Shown: one piece after another, positions 8,415-16,951 of the stretch | Numbering within the stretch: the stretch's first letter is position 1 | How the letters are laid out: each line of letters opens with the position of its first letter | Source: Campylobacter sp. 2014D-0216 | GTDB taxonomy: Bacteria > Campylobacterota > Campylobacteria > Campylobacterales > Campylobacteraceae | Assembly: GCF_014931215.1 (NCBI RefSeq) | Contig: NZ_CP063089.1 | Location: 124,001 to 188,000, forward strand | DNA length: 64,000 nucleotides | Direction: 5' to 3' | Position numbers and translations under genes: made by a program | The notes under the pieces: model-generated | The model's database searches: none | What the model was told of the DNA's origin: nothing | Seen by the model: only the letters and a program-made list of their open reading frames with translations

Positions 8415-9728
8415 TTATCCTTGCCAAGAAAGTATAAATTCACTTCCTTTGTTTTCCTTGCTTATTACTTTTATGTTGATGTTGTTTTTATCTGCAATTT
8501 GCTTGACTAAATTTAAACCTATACCAAAACCTCCTTGGTCTTGATTAAAGCGTTTATAGCGTGTAAAAATTTGAGTAATTTCTTTAGCGCTCATACCTTG
8601 ACCCTCATCTTTAATACTAAGCATATTTTGTTGTAAAGAAATATAAATTTTTTTATGAGTATGGGTGTATTTTATAGCATTGCTTAAGAGATTGTCAAAT
8701 AAAATTTGAATTTCTTCTTTATTGGCGTGGAAATTTTGCTCTAGTAATTTCTTTTCTATGGTTAGATTTTTTTGAGAGATTAAGCTTTCAAAATATTCTA
8801 GTCTTTGTTCGATTAATTCTTTTAGTTTGATATCTTCTTTGGTATTTTCTTTTTGAATGAAAAAATTCAAGGCGATGAGATTTTGATAAATATGATTAAG
8901 GTTTTTACTTGCTAGTTTGATGTGGTTTAGTTTTTTGATGTTGTTGGGATCTAAATGGGTATCATCAAATTTTTTAATACTAGCTAAAATCACACTTAAA
9001 GGTGTGTTGATTTCATGCGTAGTGTCTTTAATGAAATCATTGAGTGCTTGAAATTGTTCTTTGATATTTTTAAACACTAGTGAAAGCAATATATAAGCAA
9101 TAGCAGCAAGTATACTAATGCAAATAAGTGCATAAAAGATGGTTTTTAGTTTTAACTTCCAAAGTTCACCAGCAAAGTCTTTGATGTCTAGGTTGTTGTA
9201 ATTGTCTTTGGAGTATTGTTCTTTTTTGAATCCAAGATCGTTGATTTCGATAATAATGTAAATATTCTTATGTTTTAAAAAATGAGAATGGTGCCTTGGT
9301 TTTTTGATATTTTTGGTATCAACATAGGTGTCAAGATTTCGAATTCTTAAAAAATCTATAAACAATCGTTGGTTTTGATTGTAAATATAATTGTTTTTTT
9401 TCAATTGTTTTAAAATATCTAGAGCGTTAAAACTTAGATTGCTGAAAATGATTTGATCTTCTGCGATGATGGCAAATTGCGTGTTGAGTTTTTTGGAAAG
9501 ATATGCAAAGTCTTCTGAGGTTAAAAAGCTTCTTTCGTGTCTTGCTTCGATGATGTTTTGCAAGATATAGTTAAAATGAGTGTAAGAGTGGGTGATTTGA
9601 TTTAACCGTATAAAATTGGCTTCCTTTTGGTAAAAAGTAATGAAAAAAATCGTCAAAAATACACCACTTGTAATGATATATAGTGCTAAAATCTTTAAAA
9701 TAGTATGGTTGAAATTTTCACTTTTCAT
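8415..9728 (-). CDS. Two-component sensor histidine kinase
   Basis: Inner-membrane sensor. TM1 (~10-32), a periplasmic domain of ~160 residues (35-193) and TM2 (~196-220) precede the dimerisation/phosphoacceptor region with HEINTPLS (His238). The ATPase domain follows, with an N-box (LLSNAIKYT), DEGQGMS and GFGIGLNLV. The periplasmic part contains a His cluster (KKPRHHSHFLKHK, ~142-154), which together with the His-rich partner gene points to a metal or acid signal; this is inference. It overlaps the response regulator gene by 11 bases. It could be related to the CprS/DccS group of Campylobacter, but I cannot assign it to either. Confidence 0.92.
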   Translation of the reverse strand: MKSENFNHTILKILALYIITSGVFLTIFFITFYQKEANFIRLNQITHSYTHFNYILQNIIEARHERSFLTSEDFAYLSKKLNTQFAIIAEDQIIFSNLSFNALDILKQLKKNNYIYNQNQRLFIDFLRIRNLDTYVDTKNIKKPRHHSHFLKHKNIYIIIEINDLGFKKEQYSKDNYNNLDIKDFAGELWKLKLKTIFYALICISILAAIAYILLSLVFKNIKEQFQALNDFIKDTTHEINTPLSVILASIKKFDDTHLDPNNIKKLNHIKLASKNLNHIYQNLIALNFFIQKENTKEDIKLKELIEQRLEYFESLISQKNLTIEKKLLEQNFHANKEEIQILFDNLLSNAIKYTHTHKKIYISLQQNMLSIKDEGQGMSAKEITQIFTRYKRFNQDQGGFGIGLNLVKQIADKNNINIKVISKENKGSEFILSWQG

Positions 9729-10404
9729 TTTCTAACCTAATCGCATATCCGATATTCCTTTGGTTGATGATAAGATCTTTACCGAGAATTTTTCTTAAAT
9801 TTTTTATATATACCCTAAGACTCATGATCACAGGCTCTTCATCTAAATTCCAAATTGCTTCAAAAATGCTTTCTAAGCTTACAAAATGAGGGCGTTTTTT
9901 TAAAAGTAAAGCTAAGAGTTCTTTTTCTTTGTTGGTAAGGTTGATGATGTTTTTATCTTGATAAAGGGTTTTATTGATTGGATCAAAAGAGATATTTTTG
10001 TCAGGATTAAGTATGATGAGGTCTTCTTTTTGGTGATGAAAATTTCTTTTAATGATATTTTTAACACGAATAATCAACTCATCGATATCAAAAGGCTTTT
10101 TAATATAATCATCACAACCTGATGAAAATCCTTCTTTTACATTATCAAGCATAGATAAAGAGGTTAGAAAAATTGCAGGGGTGTTTTTAGAGCTTTCTCT
10201 AAGTTCTTTTAACACTTTAAAACCATTGCCTTTGGGGACTTTAACATCAAAAATCCAAAGATCGAAATTTTCTTCATAAGCTTTATCAAGCGCCTCTTGT
10301 GCATCATATACACAAGAGACTTTGAAGCCTTCATCATTTAGAGCATCGCTTATAATTTCATTTAAGCTTAAATCATCTTCTAAAAGTAAGATTTTTGCTG
10401 CCAT
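9718..10404 (-). CDS. OmpR-family response regulator
   Basis: Cytoplasmic transcription factor of the two-component pair. The receiver domain (1-~118) has the acidic pair ED near residues 9-10, phosphoacceptor Asp53 (WIFDVKVP), Thr85-like LTS, and the lysine in IKKP. The C-terminal winged helix (~135-228) has LTNKEKELLALLL and RVYIKNLRKILG. It starts one base after the stop of the His-rich protein gene and ends inside the kinase gene. All three form one operon on the minus strand. The target genes are unknown, but the small periplasmic protein upstream is a likely autoregulated member. Confidence 0.94.
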   Translation of the reverse strand: MAAKILLLEDDLSLNEIISDALNDEGFKVSCVYDAQEALDKAYEENFDLWIFDVKVPKGNGFKVLKELRESSKNTPAIFLTSLSMLDNVKEGFSSGCDDYIKKPFDIDELIIRVKNIIKRNFHHQKEDLIILNPDKNISFDPINKTLYQDKNIINLTNKEKELLALLLKKRPHFVSLESIFEAIWNLDEEPVIMSLRVYIKNLRKILGKDLIINQRNIGYAIRLENEK

Positions 10405-10405
10405 T

Positions 10406-10831
10406 TTATCTCATCATGCAGTTTTCATGGTGTGTTTTATGTTCATGATGTCCTTTGTGGGTTAAGCCATGCATACCTTTACCATGGTGATGTAGGTTTA
10501 ATTCCCTTATTTCTTTTCCACTCATTGTATCAGTTAGTTTTTGCATGTCATCTTGGACTATAGTCTTTCTTTGGCTTCTTTCTTGCGGAGAGAGTTTAGA
10601 AAGGTTTTCTTGCAAGTTGGTTCTAAATTGTTGTTGGAAATTTCTTGCATCTTTGTATTTCATCTCATTCATTCTTTTTTTCATCTCTATGACTAGATCG
10701 GCTTGATCTTGCGCGCTTACATTTTTTGCAAGATTTAAAATTTCTTCATTGCTTTTTTTAGAAAAATCAGCGCCAAATGCAAATGAAGCAATTAGCGAAC
10801 TAGCAATTAGTAACTTCATGGTTTTTTTCAT
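10406..10831 (-). CDS. Periplasmic DUF1104-like protein with histidine-rich tail
   Basis: A 141-residue exported protein, first gene of the operon with the two-component system. Residues 1-20 are a signal peptide ending AFG-AD. Residues ~25-112 are helical, with an LSPQERSQ segment, and resemble the DUF1104 family of epsilonproteobacteria; the shape recalls Spy/CpxP periplasmic chaperones. Residues 114-135 contain ten histidines, followed by Cys138, Met139 and Met140, a plausible copper, zinc or nickel binding tail. The start ATG 10831 has AAAGGAG upstream. I infer a metal-binding sensor or buffer that reports to the kinase; no homologue with a known role is recalled. Confidence 0.7.
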   Translation of the reverse strand: MKKTMKLLIASSLIASFAFGADFSKKSNEEILNLAKNVSAQDQADLVIEMKKRMNEMKYKDARNFQQQFRTNLQENLSKLSPQERSQRKTIVQDDMQKLTDTMSGKEIRELNLHHHGKGMHGLTHKGHHEHKTHHENCMMR

Positions 10832-10893
10832 TTATTTCTCCTTTGTTTAATGACGAGAAATTATAAAACCTCAAAATAAAGCCAAAATGAAAT

Positions 10894-11646
10894 TTAATAA
10901 CAAACAAAAAGCACATCAGCTTTTAAGCTTTGTTTTTCACTTTGCACAATAGGCAACACAATGTTATCTGCGCTTGCTGATAAATTAGGACCGCGGTATT
11001 TAATGCCATCATTGTCAAAATGTATATTTTTCATTGTACAAGTTTTTGCTAAACTTTTAGAGTAATACTGAGCTTTTTCAAAAGCTTTTTTTAGCGCAAG
11101 ATCATATAATTTTTCTTTATTTGTTTCTAAAATCATTTCATCAAAACCAACTTGTAAAGCTTTGGTGTTAAAAGAAATGAGTGTATTAGTAGCGCTAATG
11201 TTTTCTATATCTTTTACAAGGTTTTCATAGTCTTTGCTTTTATTTTGTGGAATTTGACAAGTGAAGTTAGAATATAATCTATATCCATTTAAAGTTTTAT
11301 TGCCCTGATGGTAATTGTAGCTTGGCTCTAAAGTATAGCTTCCGCCCTTGCAATAATGCTCTTTTGCAATGCGATCTGAGATTTCTTTAAAAGTTTGAGC
11401 GATGTAGTTTTTTTCTTCATTAGAAATGAGAGTTTTTTCACTAAGTTCTTTACTTGCACTAAAATTTAAAGTAGCATTAAAGATATTTGGCATAATTTCA
11501 TTAGATACTTCGATGTTTCTTGAAAATTCTATATTTTGTTTATCATGGTTTTTTAAACCTAAAAATTCTGTATTAAAAACTACTCCTAGAACAAATAATA
11601 TCAAGCAAAGTAGTCCTAGTCCTAAACCTTTTAAAAAACTTTTCAT
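10894..11646 (-). CDS. SIMPL (DUF541) domain protein
   Basis: A 250-residue protein with one N-terminal hydrophobic segment (residues ~5-27, signal or anchor) and a periplasmic SIMPL domain. The family signature region is NALQVGFDEMILETNKEKLYDLALKKAFEKAQYYSKSLAK-like, with helix-rich repeats. SIMPL proteins are periplasmic and of unsettled function, with suggested links to oxidative or envelope stress. It is transcribed away from mutY, with a 90-base shared promoter region. In C. jejuni the equivalent neighbour of mutY is Cj1621. Confidence 0.8.
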   Translation of the reverse strand: MKSFLKGLGLGLLCLILFVLGVVFNTEFLGLKNHDKQNIEFSRNIEVSNEIMPNIFNATLNFSASKELSEKTLISNEEKNYIAQTFKEISDRIAKEHYCKGGSYTLEPSYNYHQGNKTLNGYRLYSNFTCQIPQNKSKDYENLVKDIENISATNTLISFNTKALQVGFDEMILETNKEKLYDLALKKAFEKAQYYSKSLAKTCTMKNIHFDNDGIKYRGPNLSASADNIVLPIVQSEKQSLKADVLFVCY

Positions 11647-11705
11647 CTTTTATCCTTTTAAAACATTTTTTTTAATTTTAACATAAAGCTTTTAAGAATT
11701 GATTG

Positions 11706-11711
11706 TATAAT
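11706..11711 (+). promoter_or_regulatory. -10 box of mutY promoter
   Basis: TATAAT, 24 bases before the mutY ATG, inside an AT-rich stretch with a T-rich upstream tract as in Campylobacter sigma-70 promoters, which lack a clear -35. Confidence 0.55.
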
Positions 11712-11735
11712 TTTTAAAAAACAAAGAAAGTCTTA

Positions 11736-12764
11736 ATGCAAAAAATTCACGAAAATATCTTAAAGTGGTATGATCAAAATGGTAGGAAAGATCTGCCTTG
11801 GCGTATTTTACATGATCGGTATAAAAAGTATGCTAAGGTAGATGACTTAGAAAGATTAAAGCATATTGACATAGCATATGCTGTTTATGTGAGTGAAATT
11901 ATGTTGCAACAAACTCAAGTGAAAAGTGTTTTGCAAAATTATTATTTTCAATTTTTAGCTCAATTTCCTTCTTTAAAAATTCTTGCATTATCTAGTGAAG
12001 ATGAGGTTTTGAAAGCTTGGCAAGGACTTGGCTACTACACTAGAGCTAGAAATTTGTATCAATGTGCAAAAATTTGTATGCAAAAATGGGGTGCAAAATT
12101 ACCAGCAGATGTTGAAAAGTTACAAACTCTTCCTGGTATTGGAGAGTATACAGCAGGCGCTATAGCTTGTTTTGGGTTTTTGCAAGCTCAAGCTTTTGTA
12201 GATGCAAACATCAAAAGAGTTTTGAGTAGATTTTATAGCTTGCAAAATCCAAACTCTAAACTTTTAATGCAAAAAGCAAAAGAGTTGTTAAACCATAAAA
12301 ATCCATTTGAACATAATCAAGCTTTACTAGATATAGGCGCTTTGCTGTGTTTGCCTAAAAATGCAAAGTGTAAACTTTGTCCTTTAGAGGAGTTTTGTAG
12401 CGGAAAAAATGAGTATGAAAAATTCCATACAAGCAAAAAAATTCAATACCAAAACATCACTTTAGATATTTTAATAGTTCAAAAAAATCAATATTTTTTA
12501 TTAGAGCAAAGTAAAGAAAAATTATATTTTAACTTGTATAATTTTCTAACATACAAGGGTGAAAAAAATGCAAGTTATTTAGGTGAGTTTAAACATACTT
12601 ATACAAAATACAAAATCAATGCTAGAGTGTATTTTTTAAAAGATGATCAATTTAAAGATCAGGGCTTTAAGGCGGTTTTAGATAAAGAGTTAGAGCAGCT
12701 AACGCTTTCAAAGCTTGCTGTAAAAGCTTTTGAAATTTATAAAAAGAGTGTCGATGCAGTTTGA
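11736..12764 (+). CDS. mutY: A/G-specific adenine glycosylase
   Basis: Removes adenine mispaired with 8-oxoguanine. The 342 residues include the catalytic Glu54 in SEIMLQQTQV, the helix-hairpin-helix LPGIGEYTAG (132-141), the catalytic Asp156 in FVDANIKRV, and the [4Fe-4S] loop Cys205-X6-Cys212-X2-Cys215-X5-Cys221. The C-terminal part (~235-342) is the NUDIX-like domain that recognises 8-oxoG. It overlaps the following radical SAM gene by 11 bases, so the two are coupled. It is divergent from the SIMPL gene. Confidence 0.97.
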   Translation: MQKIHENILKWYDQNGRKDLPWRILHDRYKKYAKVDDLERLKHIDIAYAVYVSEIMLQQTQVKSVLQNYYFQFLAQFPSLKILALSSEDEVLKAWQGLGYYTRARNLYQCAKICMQKWGAKLPADVEKLQTLPGIGEYTAGAIACFGFLQAQAFVDANIKRVLSRFYSLQNPNSKLLMQKAKELLNHKNPFEHNQALLDIGALLCLPKNAKCKLCPLEEFCSGKNEYEKFHTSKKIQYQNITLDILIVQKNQYFLLEQSKEKLYFNLYNFLTYKGEKNASYLGEFKHTYTKYKINARVYFLKDDQFKDQGFKAVLDKELEQLTLSKLAVKAFEIYKKSVDAV

Positions 12765-13605
12765 AAAAATCTATATAGAACTAAGCGATATTTGTGGATT
12801 AAAATGCGATTTTTGTCCTAGTCAAAAAGCACAGCGTAAACTCATGAGTTTAGAAAATTTTGAAAAAATTTGTAAAAGCGTACATCATCGCGCCAAGCTT
12901 TTTACTTTTCATGTATTAGGAGATCCTTTAAGGGTGACAAATTTAAAAGAGTATTTAGAGCTTGCATTAAAATATGATATGTGTATTGAGCTAACTACGA
13001 GCGGGTTTTATCTAGATGAGGAAAAAATTACCTTGCTTTTAAATTCAAAAAATATTAGGCAAATTAATATTTCCTTAGGAGCTTTTTTAGCGCAAAGTAG
13101 AGTAGATATAAAGGAATATTTTAAGCCTATTTTGCGTTTGATTTTTTTGCACTTGGAGAAAAGATTAGATTCTTTTGTGAATTTAAGACTTTGGAATTTA
13201 GATCATGATTTTAACCCACCTTTAGAAAATGAAAAAATTTATCATTTTTTAGAGTCGACTTTTCAGGTTTTCATTCAAAGGCAAAAAGTAAAAAATCGTT
13301 TAGAAAGGCACATTATCTTACACCAAGCTAAGCTTTTTAAATGGCCTTCTTTGAAAGATAAAGTCATACGTCATGAAGGTATTTGTCATGCTTTAAATGG
13401 TCAAATCGCCATATTAAGCGATGGGAGTTTGGTGCCTTGTTGCTTAGATACTCAAGCAGATATGAAGCTTGGCAATTGTTTTGAAGATGAGTTTAATGAG
13501 CTTTTGAAATCTCCTTTGTATACACAGCTAAAAGAAGGATTTAAACAAGGAGTTTTAAAAGCAGAACTTTGCAAAAGATGTGAGTTTTTGCAAGCTAAAA
13601 ACTAA
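12754..13605 (+). CDS. Radical SAM/SPASM-like protein
   Basis: Predicted S-adenosylmethionine radical enzyme with a [4Fe-4S] cluster bound by CGLKCDFC (CX3CX2C, ~12-19). The C-terminal region has a second cysteine set (CHALNGQ, LVPCCLD, GNCF, ELCKRCEF) resembling a SPASM auxiliary cluster site. The start chosen is ATG 12754, which begins directly with the beta strand before the cluster; an upstream ATG at 12730 lies deeper inside mutY. Length is 283 residues. C. jejuni has a radical SAM gene near mutY (recalled as Cj1618c). The substrate is unknown; peptide or protein modification is typical for SPASM proteins. Confidence 0.85.
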   Translation: MQFEKIYIELSDICGLKCDFCPSQKAQRKLMSLENFEKICKSVHHRAKLFTFHVLGDPLRVTNLKEYLELALKYDMCIELTTSGFYLDEEKITLLLNSKNIRQINISLGAFLAQSRVDIKEYFKPILRLIFLHLEKRLDSFVNLRLWNLDHDFNPPLENEKIYHFLESTFQVFIQRQKVKNRLERHIILHQAKLFKWPSLKDKVIRHEGICHALNGQIAILSDGSLVPCCLDTQADMKLGNCFEDEFNELLKSPLYTQLKEGFKQGVLKAELCKRCEFLQAKN

Positions 13606-13919
13606 TTTTCCTTGCTTGGACAATTATAATTTCAGGAAATTCTTTATTTAAAAATACATCCATTATGAAGCTATTTTGCCACTAGCGTTTATGGTTTGAA
13701 AAATGAATTCTATGTAAAAATTTTTCATCTTTGCTAGTTTTATTATTGATCGCTATAGTCAAAAGCATAAACATTAGTGTTATATTTTTTACACATATAA
13801 GCGGAAAAATTTCCATTTTCACAAGTAATATTTAAAATATAATCACCATTTGTATGTTTAGTCATCCTTTGATTTAGGATGTATAATTTTTTATGAAATT
13901 CGTTAGAATTATCTCCTAT
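13595..13919 (-). pseudogene. Decayed gene remnant, function unknown
   Basis: The minus strand of this otherwise gene-free stretch (13606-13964) reads as a broken protein. From 13919 to 13743 there are 58 sense codons, including GDYILNITCENGNFSAYMC. One base over, the frame continues from 13747 as NNKTSKDEKFLHRIHFSNHKR, stops at an in-frame TAG (13682-13684), and runs on in the same frame for 28 more codons (FIMDVFLNKEFPEIIIVQA) to a stop at 13595. One frameshift plus one nonsense codon suggest a dead gene of at least 108 codons. Further upstream AWSINAKF reads in the first frame before two more stops. A 40-residue ORF (13743-13865) could alternatively be a real small gene. C. jejuni has a gene (Cj0093) in the matching position, but relationship is untested. 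Confidence 0.45.
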
Positions 13920-13933
13920 TTATACATCCTAAA
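13873..13933. repeat. 14-bp perfect inverted repeat with 33-base spacer
   Basis: TTTAGGATGTATAA (13873-13886) and TTATACATCCTAAA (13920-13933) are exact reverse complements inside the decayed region. They might fold as a long hairpin or mark the edge of a deletion or a small vanished element. Confidence 0.6.
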
Positions 13934-13964
13934 ATTTTGCATTAATACTCCAAGCTTTTACATT

Positions 13965-14849
13965 TTATAAGCCTAATTCTACTACTTTTTCGTCGTTAAA
14001 ATTTTCATCACTTGTAGAATTTTCTTGAATGCTTTCTGTAGATTTTGCATACATAGGATTTTGGGAGTATTTAAATATATCATCTGTGATTTTTGTTGCT
14101 ATCCCACGTAGTGCTTTTTGTTGACTTGGAGTGCTTGTAGAAACCATTTTAAACTCCAAAGTATTAGAGGCTTTAATTTGTGCTGTTGAAAAACTTATCA
14201 AGCGATAATTAATGCTAATGTTATAATTTTGCATTGTGCCTTCATCTTGGAGTTCTTGTAGTTTGGGCTGTAAGATGAGTAAATAGTCTGCGCCTGATGT
14301 TTTAAAAAGCTTAATAAGATCTTCATCGCTAGCACCAGCAATAAGTGATGATTTTTCTTGACCACGAAATTCAATATCTGCTCTATCTAGAATTTTAAAT
14401 TTTTTAGTTTGAAATAAAACACTTAGCAATTCTTGTTCAAATTTAGCAGAAAGTTCATCTTTTACTTGATTTATAATGATTAAAGAACATCTATCTTCAG
14501 TGCTTTTATCATTGTAGAGTTTGTTGTAAATTACTACTTTTGCGCGGAATTCATTTTGGCTTGTTTGGGTAAGAGATTGGATATCATAACTATTAAAAAC
14601 TCCATTGCTAATTAGATCAATCTCCTCATCATAACCTATGTTAAAATTACCGTTAAATTTAAATTCAAATTTTTTAAGTTTAACTTGTCTTAATCCTTCT
14701 GTTTTACCCAAAGCTTCATTGATAGCATTTTTAATCGCTTCGCTTCTTGTGGCACCAAAGCCTTCCCCGTAGCTTTCTTTATTAAGGGCGCTATGTGCAT
14801 GAGACATGCACACAAGAGTTAAAAAAAGTAAAAAGAATTTTTTTACCAT
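13965..14849 (-). CDS. CsgG/LpoB-related periplasmic protein
   Basis: Third gene of an envelope operon. A signal peptide (residues 1-~19) precedes an N-terminal domain of ~100 residues starting GEGFGATRSEAIKNAINEAL, a pattern seen in exported proteins with LPP20/FlgP/CsgG-like N-terminal domains. The second domain (~120-260) resembles the CsgG/LpoB fold (LLSVLFQTKKFKILDR, GADYLLILQPKL, NISINYRLIS). No lipobox is seen. The gene overlaps lpoB-like by 7 bases. The order matches C. jejuni Cj0089-Cj0092. The role is inferred to be in envelope or cell-wall maintenance. Confidence 0.65.
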   Translation of the reverse strand: MVKKFFLLFLTLVCMSHAHSALNKESYGEGFGATRSEAIKNAINEALGKTEGLRQVKLKKFEFKFNGNFNIGYDEEIDLISNGVFNSYDIQSLTQTSQNEFRAKVVIYNKLYNDKSTEDRCSLIIINQVKDELSAKFEQELLSVLFQTKKFKILDRADIEFRGQEKSSLIAGASDEDLIKLFKTSGADYLLILQPKLQELQDEGTMQNYNISINYRLISFSTAQIKASNTLEFKMVSTSTPSQQKALRGIATKITDDIFKYSQNPMYAKSTESIQENSTSDENFNDEKVVELGL

Positions 14850-15463
14850 GTGACACTCTTGCTTGTACCAGTCTTGTCGATTGTTTTTTCATCTTCCCAA
14901 AGCGCTAAGCCGCTTGTTAAATCAGTAAGAATGAGATGAAAGAAATATTCACTTTGAATTTTGCCATTGTAAAGCTTTACACTATCTTGTCTAATCTTTC
15001 CAGAGAGTGAGAAGTTAGGTGCTAAGATGGTGCCTTTGGAAGCAATGGTATTTTGATTAAATTCATCATTTTCTCTTAAATTTCTTATTTCGTGTGTTAG
15101 ATTATCTTTAGCTCCACCTGCAGCTACTGCGGTAGTGAGTACAAATTTACCTGATTTTCTTAGTGCTATTGTGATTTTTGCGGTGAGTTTATCAGTGTCT
15201 ATTCTTTGTGGGGTATCGTTGATAATGCGACCTATGGCAAGTACTTTTTTGTTTTGAGCATTTAAATTTGCAAATGCAGGATCATTTAACATACTTTCTA
15301 TCATTGCCTTAGCTGTGTTTTCAAAGTCCTCTCTATCTAGTCCCAAGGTAAGTGCATTACCTTGCACTTTTTGCGAAGCTTTGCCATCAGTGTATTTAGG
15401 TTGAGAAGAACAAGCACCAAAAATAAAAATGGCAAAAAAAGTAAAAAGTAGGCTTTTTTTCAT
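14843..15463 (-). CDS. Penicillin-binding protein activator LpoB-family lipoprotein
   Basis: Lipoprotein of 206 residues: the signal ends in IFGAC (Cys18). The mature part matches the LpoB family, with ALTLGLDREDFENTAKAMI, VLAIGRIINDT and LRKSGKFVLTT, then strands ending LALWEDEKTIDKTG. In enterobacteria LpoB crosses the periplasm to activate PBP1b. Campylobacter lacks a clear PBP1b docking partner, so whether this protein acts the same way is open. It has AAGGAGA before ATG 15463 and lies ten bases after the COG3014 gene. Confidence 0.8.
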   Translation of the reverse strand: MKKSLLFTFFAIFIFGACSSQPKYTDGKASQKVQGNALTLGLDREDFENTAKAMIESMLNDPAFANLNAQNKKVLAIGRIINDTPQRIDTDKLTAKITIALRKSGKFVLTTAVAAGGAKDNLTHEIRNLRENDEFNQNTIASKGTILAPNFSLSGKIRQDSVKLYNGKIQSEYFFHLILTDLTSGLALWEDEKTIDKTGTSKSVTW

Positions 15464-15472
15464 TTTATCTCC

Positions 15473-16813
15473 TTATTTTTCTTTAATCTTATAAATAACA
15501 TTAGAATGAGGCATGAAAGATCTTACTAGTAAGATATAGTTTTTATCTTTTTCTAGCTTATCATCAAAGATTAATTTTTGATGATCATCATAAATTTGTA
15601 CCAAGCCTTCGTTTTTTAGCATTAAAATACTAGCACTTTTTGGTAAAGCTTGCCACATTCTAAGATCAGCTTTATTTGTTAGTGCTGTGCTAACTGTGCT
15701 AATCAATGATAAAAATCCACTTGAATCATTATTGGCTATGGTTAGATTGATTGAAGTTTTAAGAGCGCTTGAAACCAAAGTTTTTAATACTATAGAAGGT
15801 AAAAGAGTTTTAAACTCACTTACAATAATATCATCAAAATAAATCAAATTGTGCGTTTTTTGATCTTGGCTTTGTAAAAAAGGATAAGAGGAATTTCTTG
15901 CTTTAAGATAGGCAAAGGCTATGCTGATATTAGCAAGATTATCATTGAATACAAAAGGCAATATAAGATTGAATTCTTCTTTAGTGGAGCTTAGTCCATT
16001 TTCATAAACGATAAAAATGTATTTTTGTTTATTTGTGTTTGGTTGAATATGAGTAAGGGTTTCAAATAGCTGAAATTGCTTTTGTAGTTCTTGGTTGTTC
16101 GTTTGGCTTAGTGCAACTTCTTTTAACAAATCATAAGCTTTTAAATAGTCTTGATCAAAAAAGAAAAATAAAGCACTTATATAGGTTGTGTAGGTATTGA
16201 TGTAGTTTTTACTAGCATTAAAATTGCTAAGTAGATTATCGTATTGTTTGTAGATGGGGTTTAAATTTTGATAAAAACTTGCATATAGTTTTTTGTCTTT
16301 TTGAATTTCTTTTTTGTAGTCTTCTTGAGCTTTTTGTATATATGAGTAAAAATGCTCTTTTAGTCTATCTTGTCGATACAAGGCTCTATTAAATTCAACT
16401 CTTGCGTTTTGAAAATCCCCTAAACTCATATAGTTTAAACCTTTATAAGTATTGAGCATAACTCTTTCATAAAAATAACCTTGATAATCATAAATCGTAT
16501 CATTTAATAAAAGCTCACTCAAATTTCTTGAAACTTTTTGAATGTCATTTTGCAAATCTACATCAAATTTATAAGCCTTTTCTGCTTTATCAAAAAATGC
16601 ATTACTTTGAACATAGTCTTTGCAAACCCTTGCTAAAGAGGCTAGATTTAATCCGTTGTAAATACTGTCTTTATCGGCGTTCTTTAAGGCGAGGGTGTTT
16701 TTGTTGCACTGTTGATGAATGAAAGCTTTTTCAAAATTAAGATTGGTGTTAGCGTGGTTAGAACAAGCAGTGAAGAAAAATGCCACTAAAAAGCAAAAAT
16801 ATAAATGCTTCAT
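15473..16813 (-). CDS. COG3014-family lipoprotein with helical repeats
   Basis: First gene of the operon, 446 residues. The lipoprotein signal ends in FFTAC (Cys17). Residues ~40-260 are helix pairs like tetratricopeptide repeats (YKGLNYMSLGDFQNARVEFNRAL, YISALFFFFDQDYLKAYDLLKEVA). The C-terminal half has strand-rich segments (QKYIFIVYENGL, ILLVRSFMPHSNVIYKI). COG3014, LpoB-like and CsgG-like genes occur together in several proteobacteria, suggesting one outer-membrane complex. AAAGGAAC precedes ATG 16813. The function has not been established. Confidence 0.7.
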   Translation of the reverse strand: MKHLYFCFLVAFFFTACSNHANTNLNFEKAFIHQQCNKNTLALKNADKDSIYNGLNLASLARVCKDYVQSNAFFDKAEKAYKFDVDLQNDIQKVSRNLSELLLNDTIYDYQGYFYERVMLNTYKGLNYMSLGDFQNARVEFNRALYRQDRLKEHFYSYIQKAQEDYKKEIQKDKKLYASFYQNLNPIYKQYDNLLSNFNASKNYINTYTTYISALFFFFDQDYLKAYDLLKEVALSQTNNQELQKQFQLFETLTHIQPNTNKQKYIFIVYENGLSSTKEEFNLILPFVFNDNLANISIAFAYLKARNSSYPFLQSQDQKTHNLIYFDDIIVSEFKTLLPSIVLKTLVSSALKTSINLTIANNDSSGFLSLISTVSTALTNKADLRMWQALPKSASILMLKNEGLVQIYDDHQKLIFDDKLEKDKNYILLVRSFMPHSNVIYKIKEK

Positions 16814-16863
16814 CGGGTTCCTTTAGTGTAAATTTAAAAAAATAAGCTATAATTTTCTTTTTT

Positions 16864-16951
16864 AGAGAGGTGTCCGAGCGGTCGAAGGAGCACGCCTGGA
16901 ACGCGTGTGTGGGGCAACTCACCGAGGGTTCGAATCCCTTCCTCTCTGCCA
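16864..16951 (+). tRNA. tRNA-Ser (anticodon GGA)
   Basis: An 88-base tRNA with a long variable arm, as expected for serine. The acceptor stem AGAGAGG/CCTCTCT is perfect, the anticodon GGA is at 16898-16900, the T-loop is GTTCGAATC, and CCA is encoded at 16949-16951. A TATAAT -10 box lies at 16848-16853. The next base on the opposite strand begins the stop codon of the metalloprotease-like gene. Confidence 0.97.
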
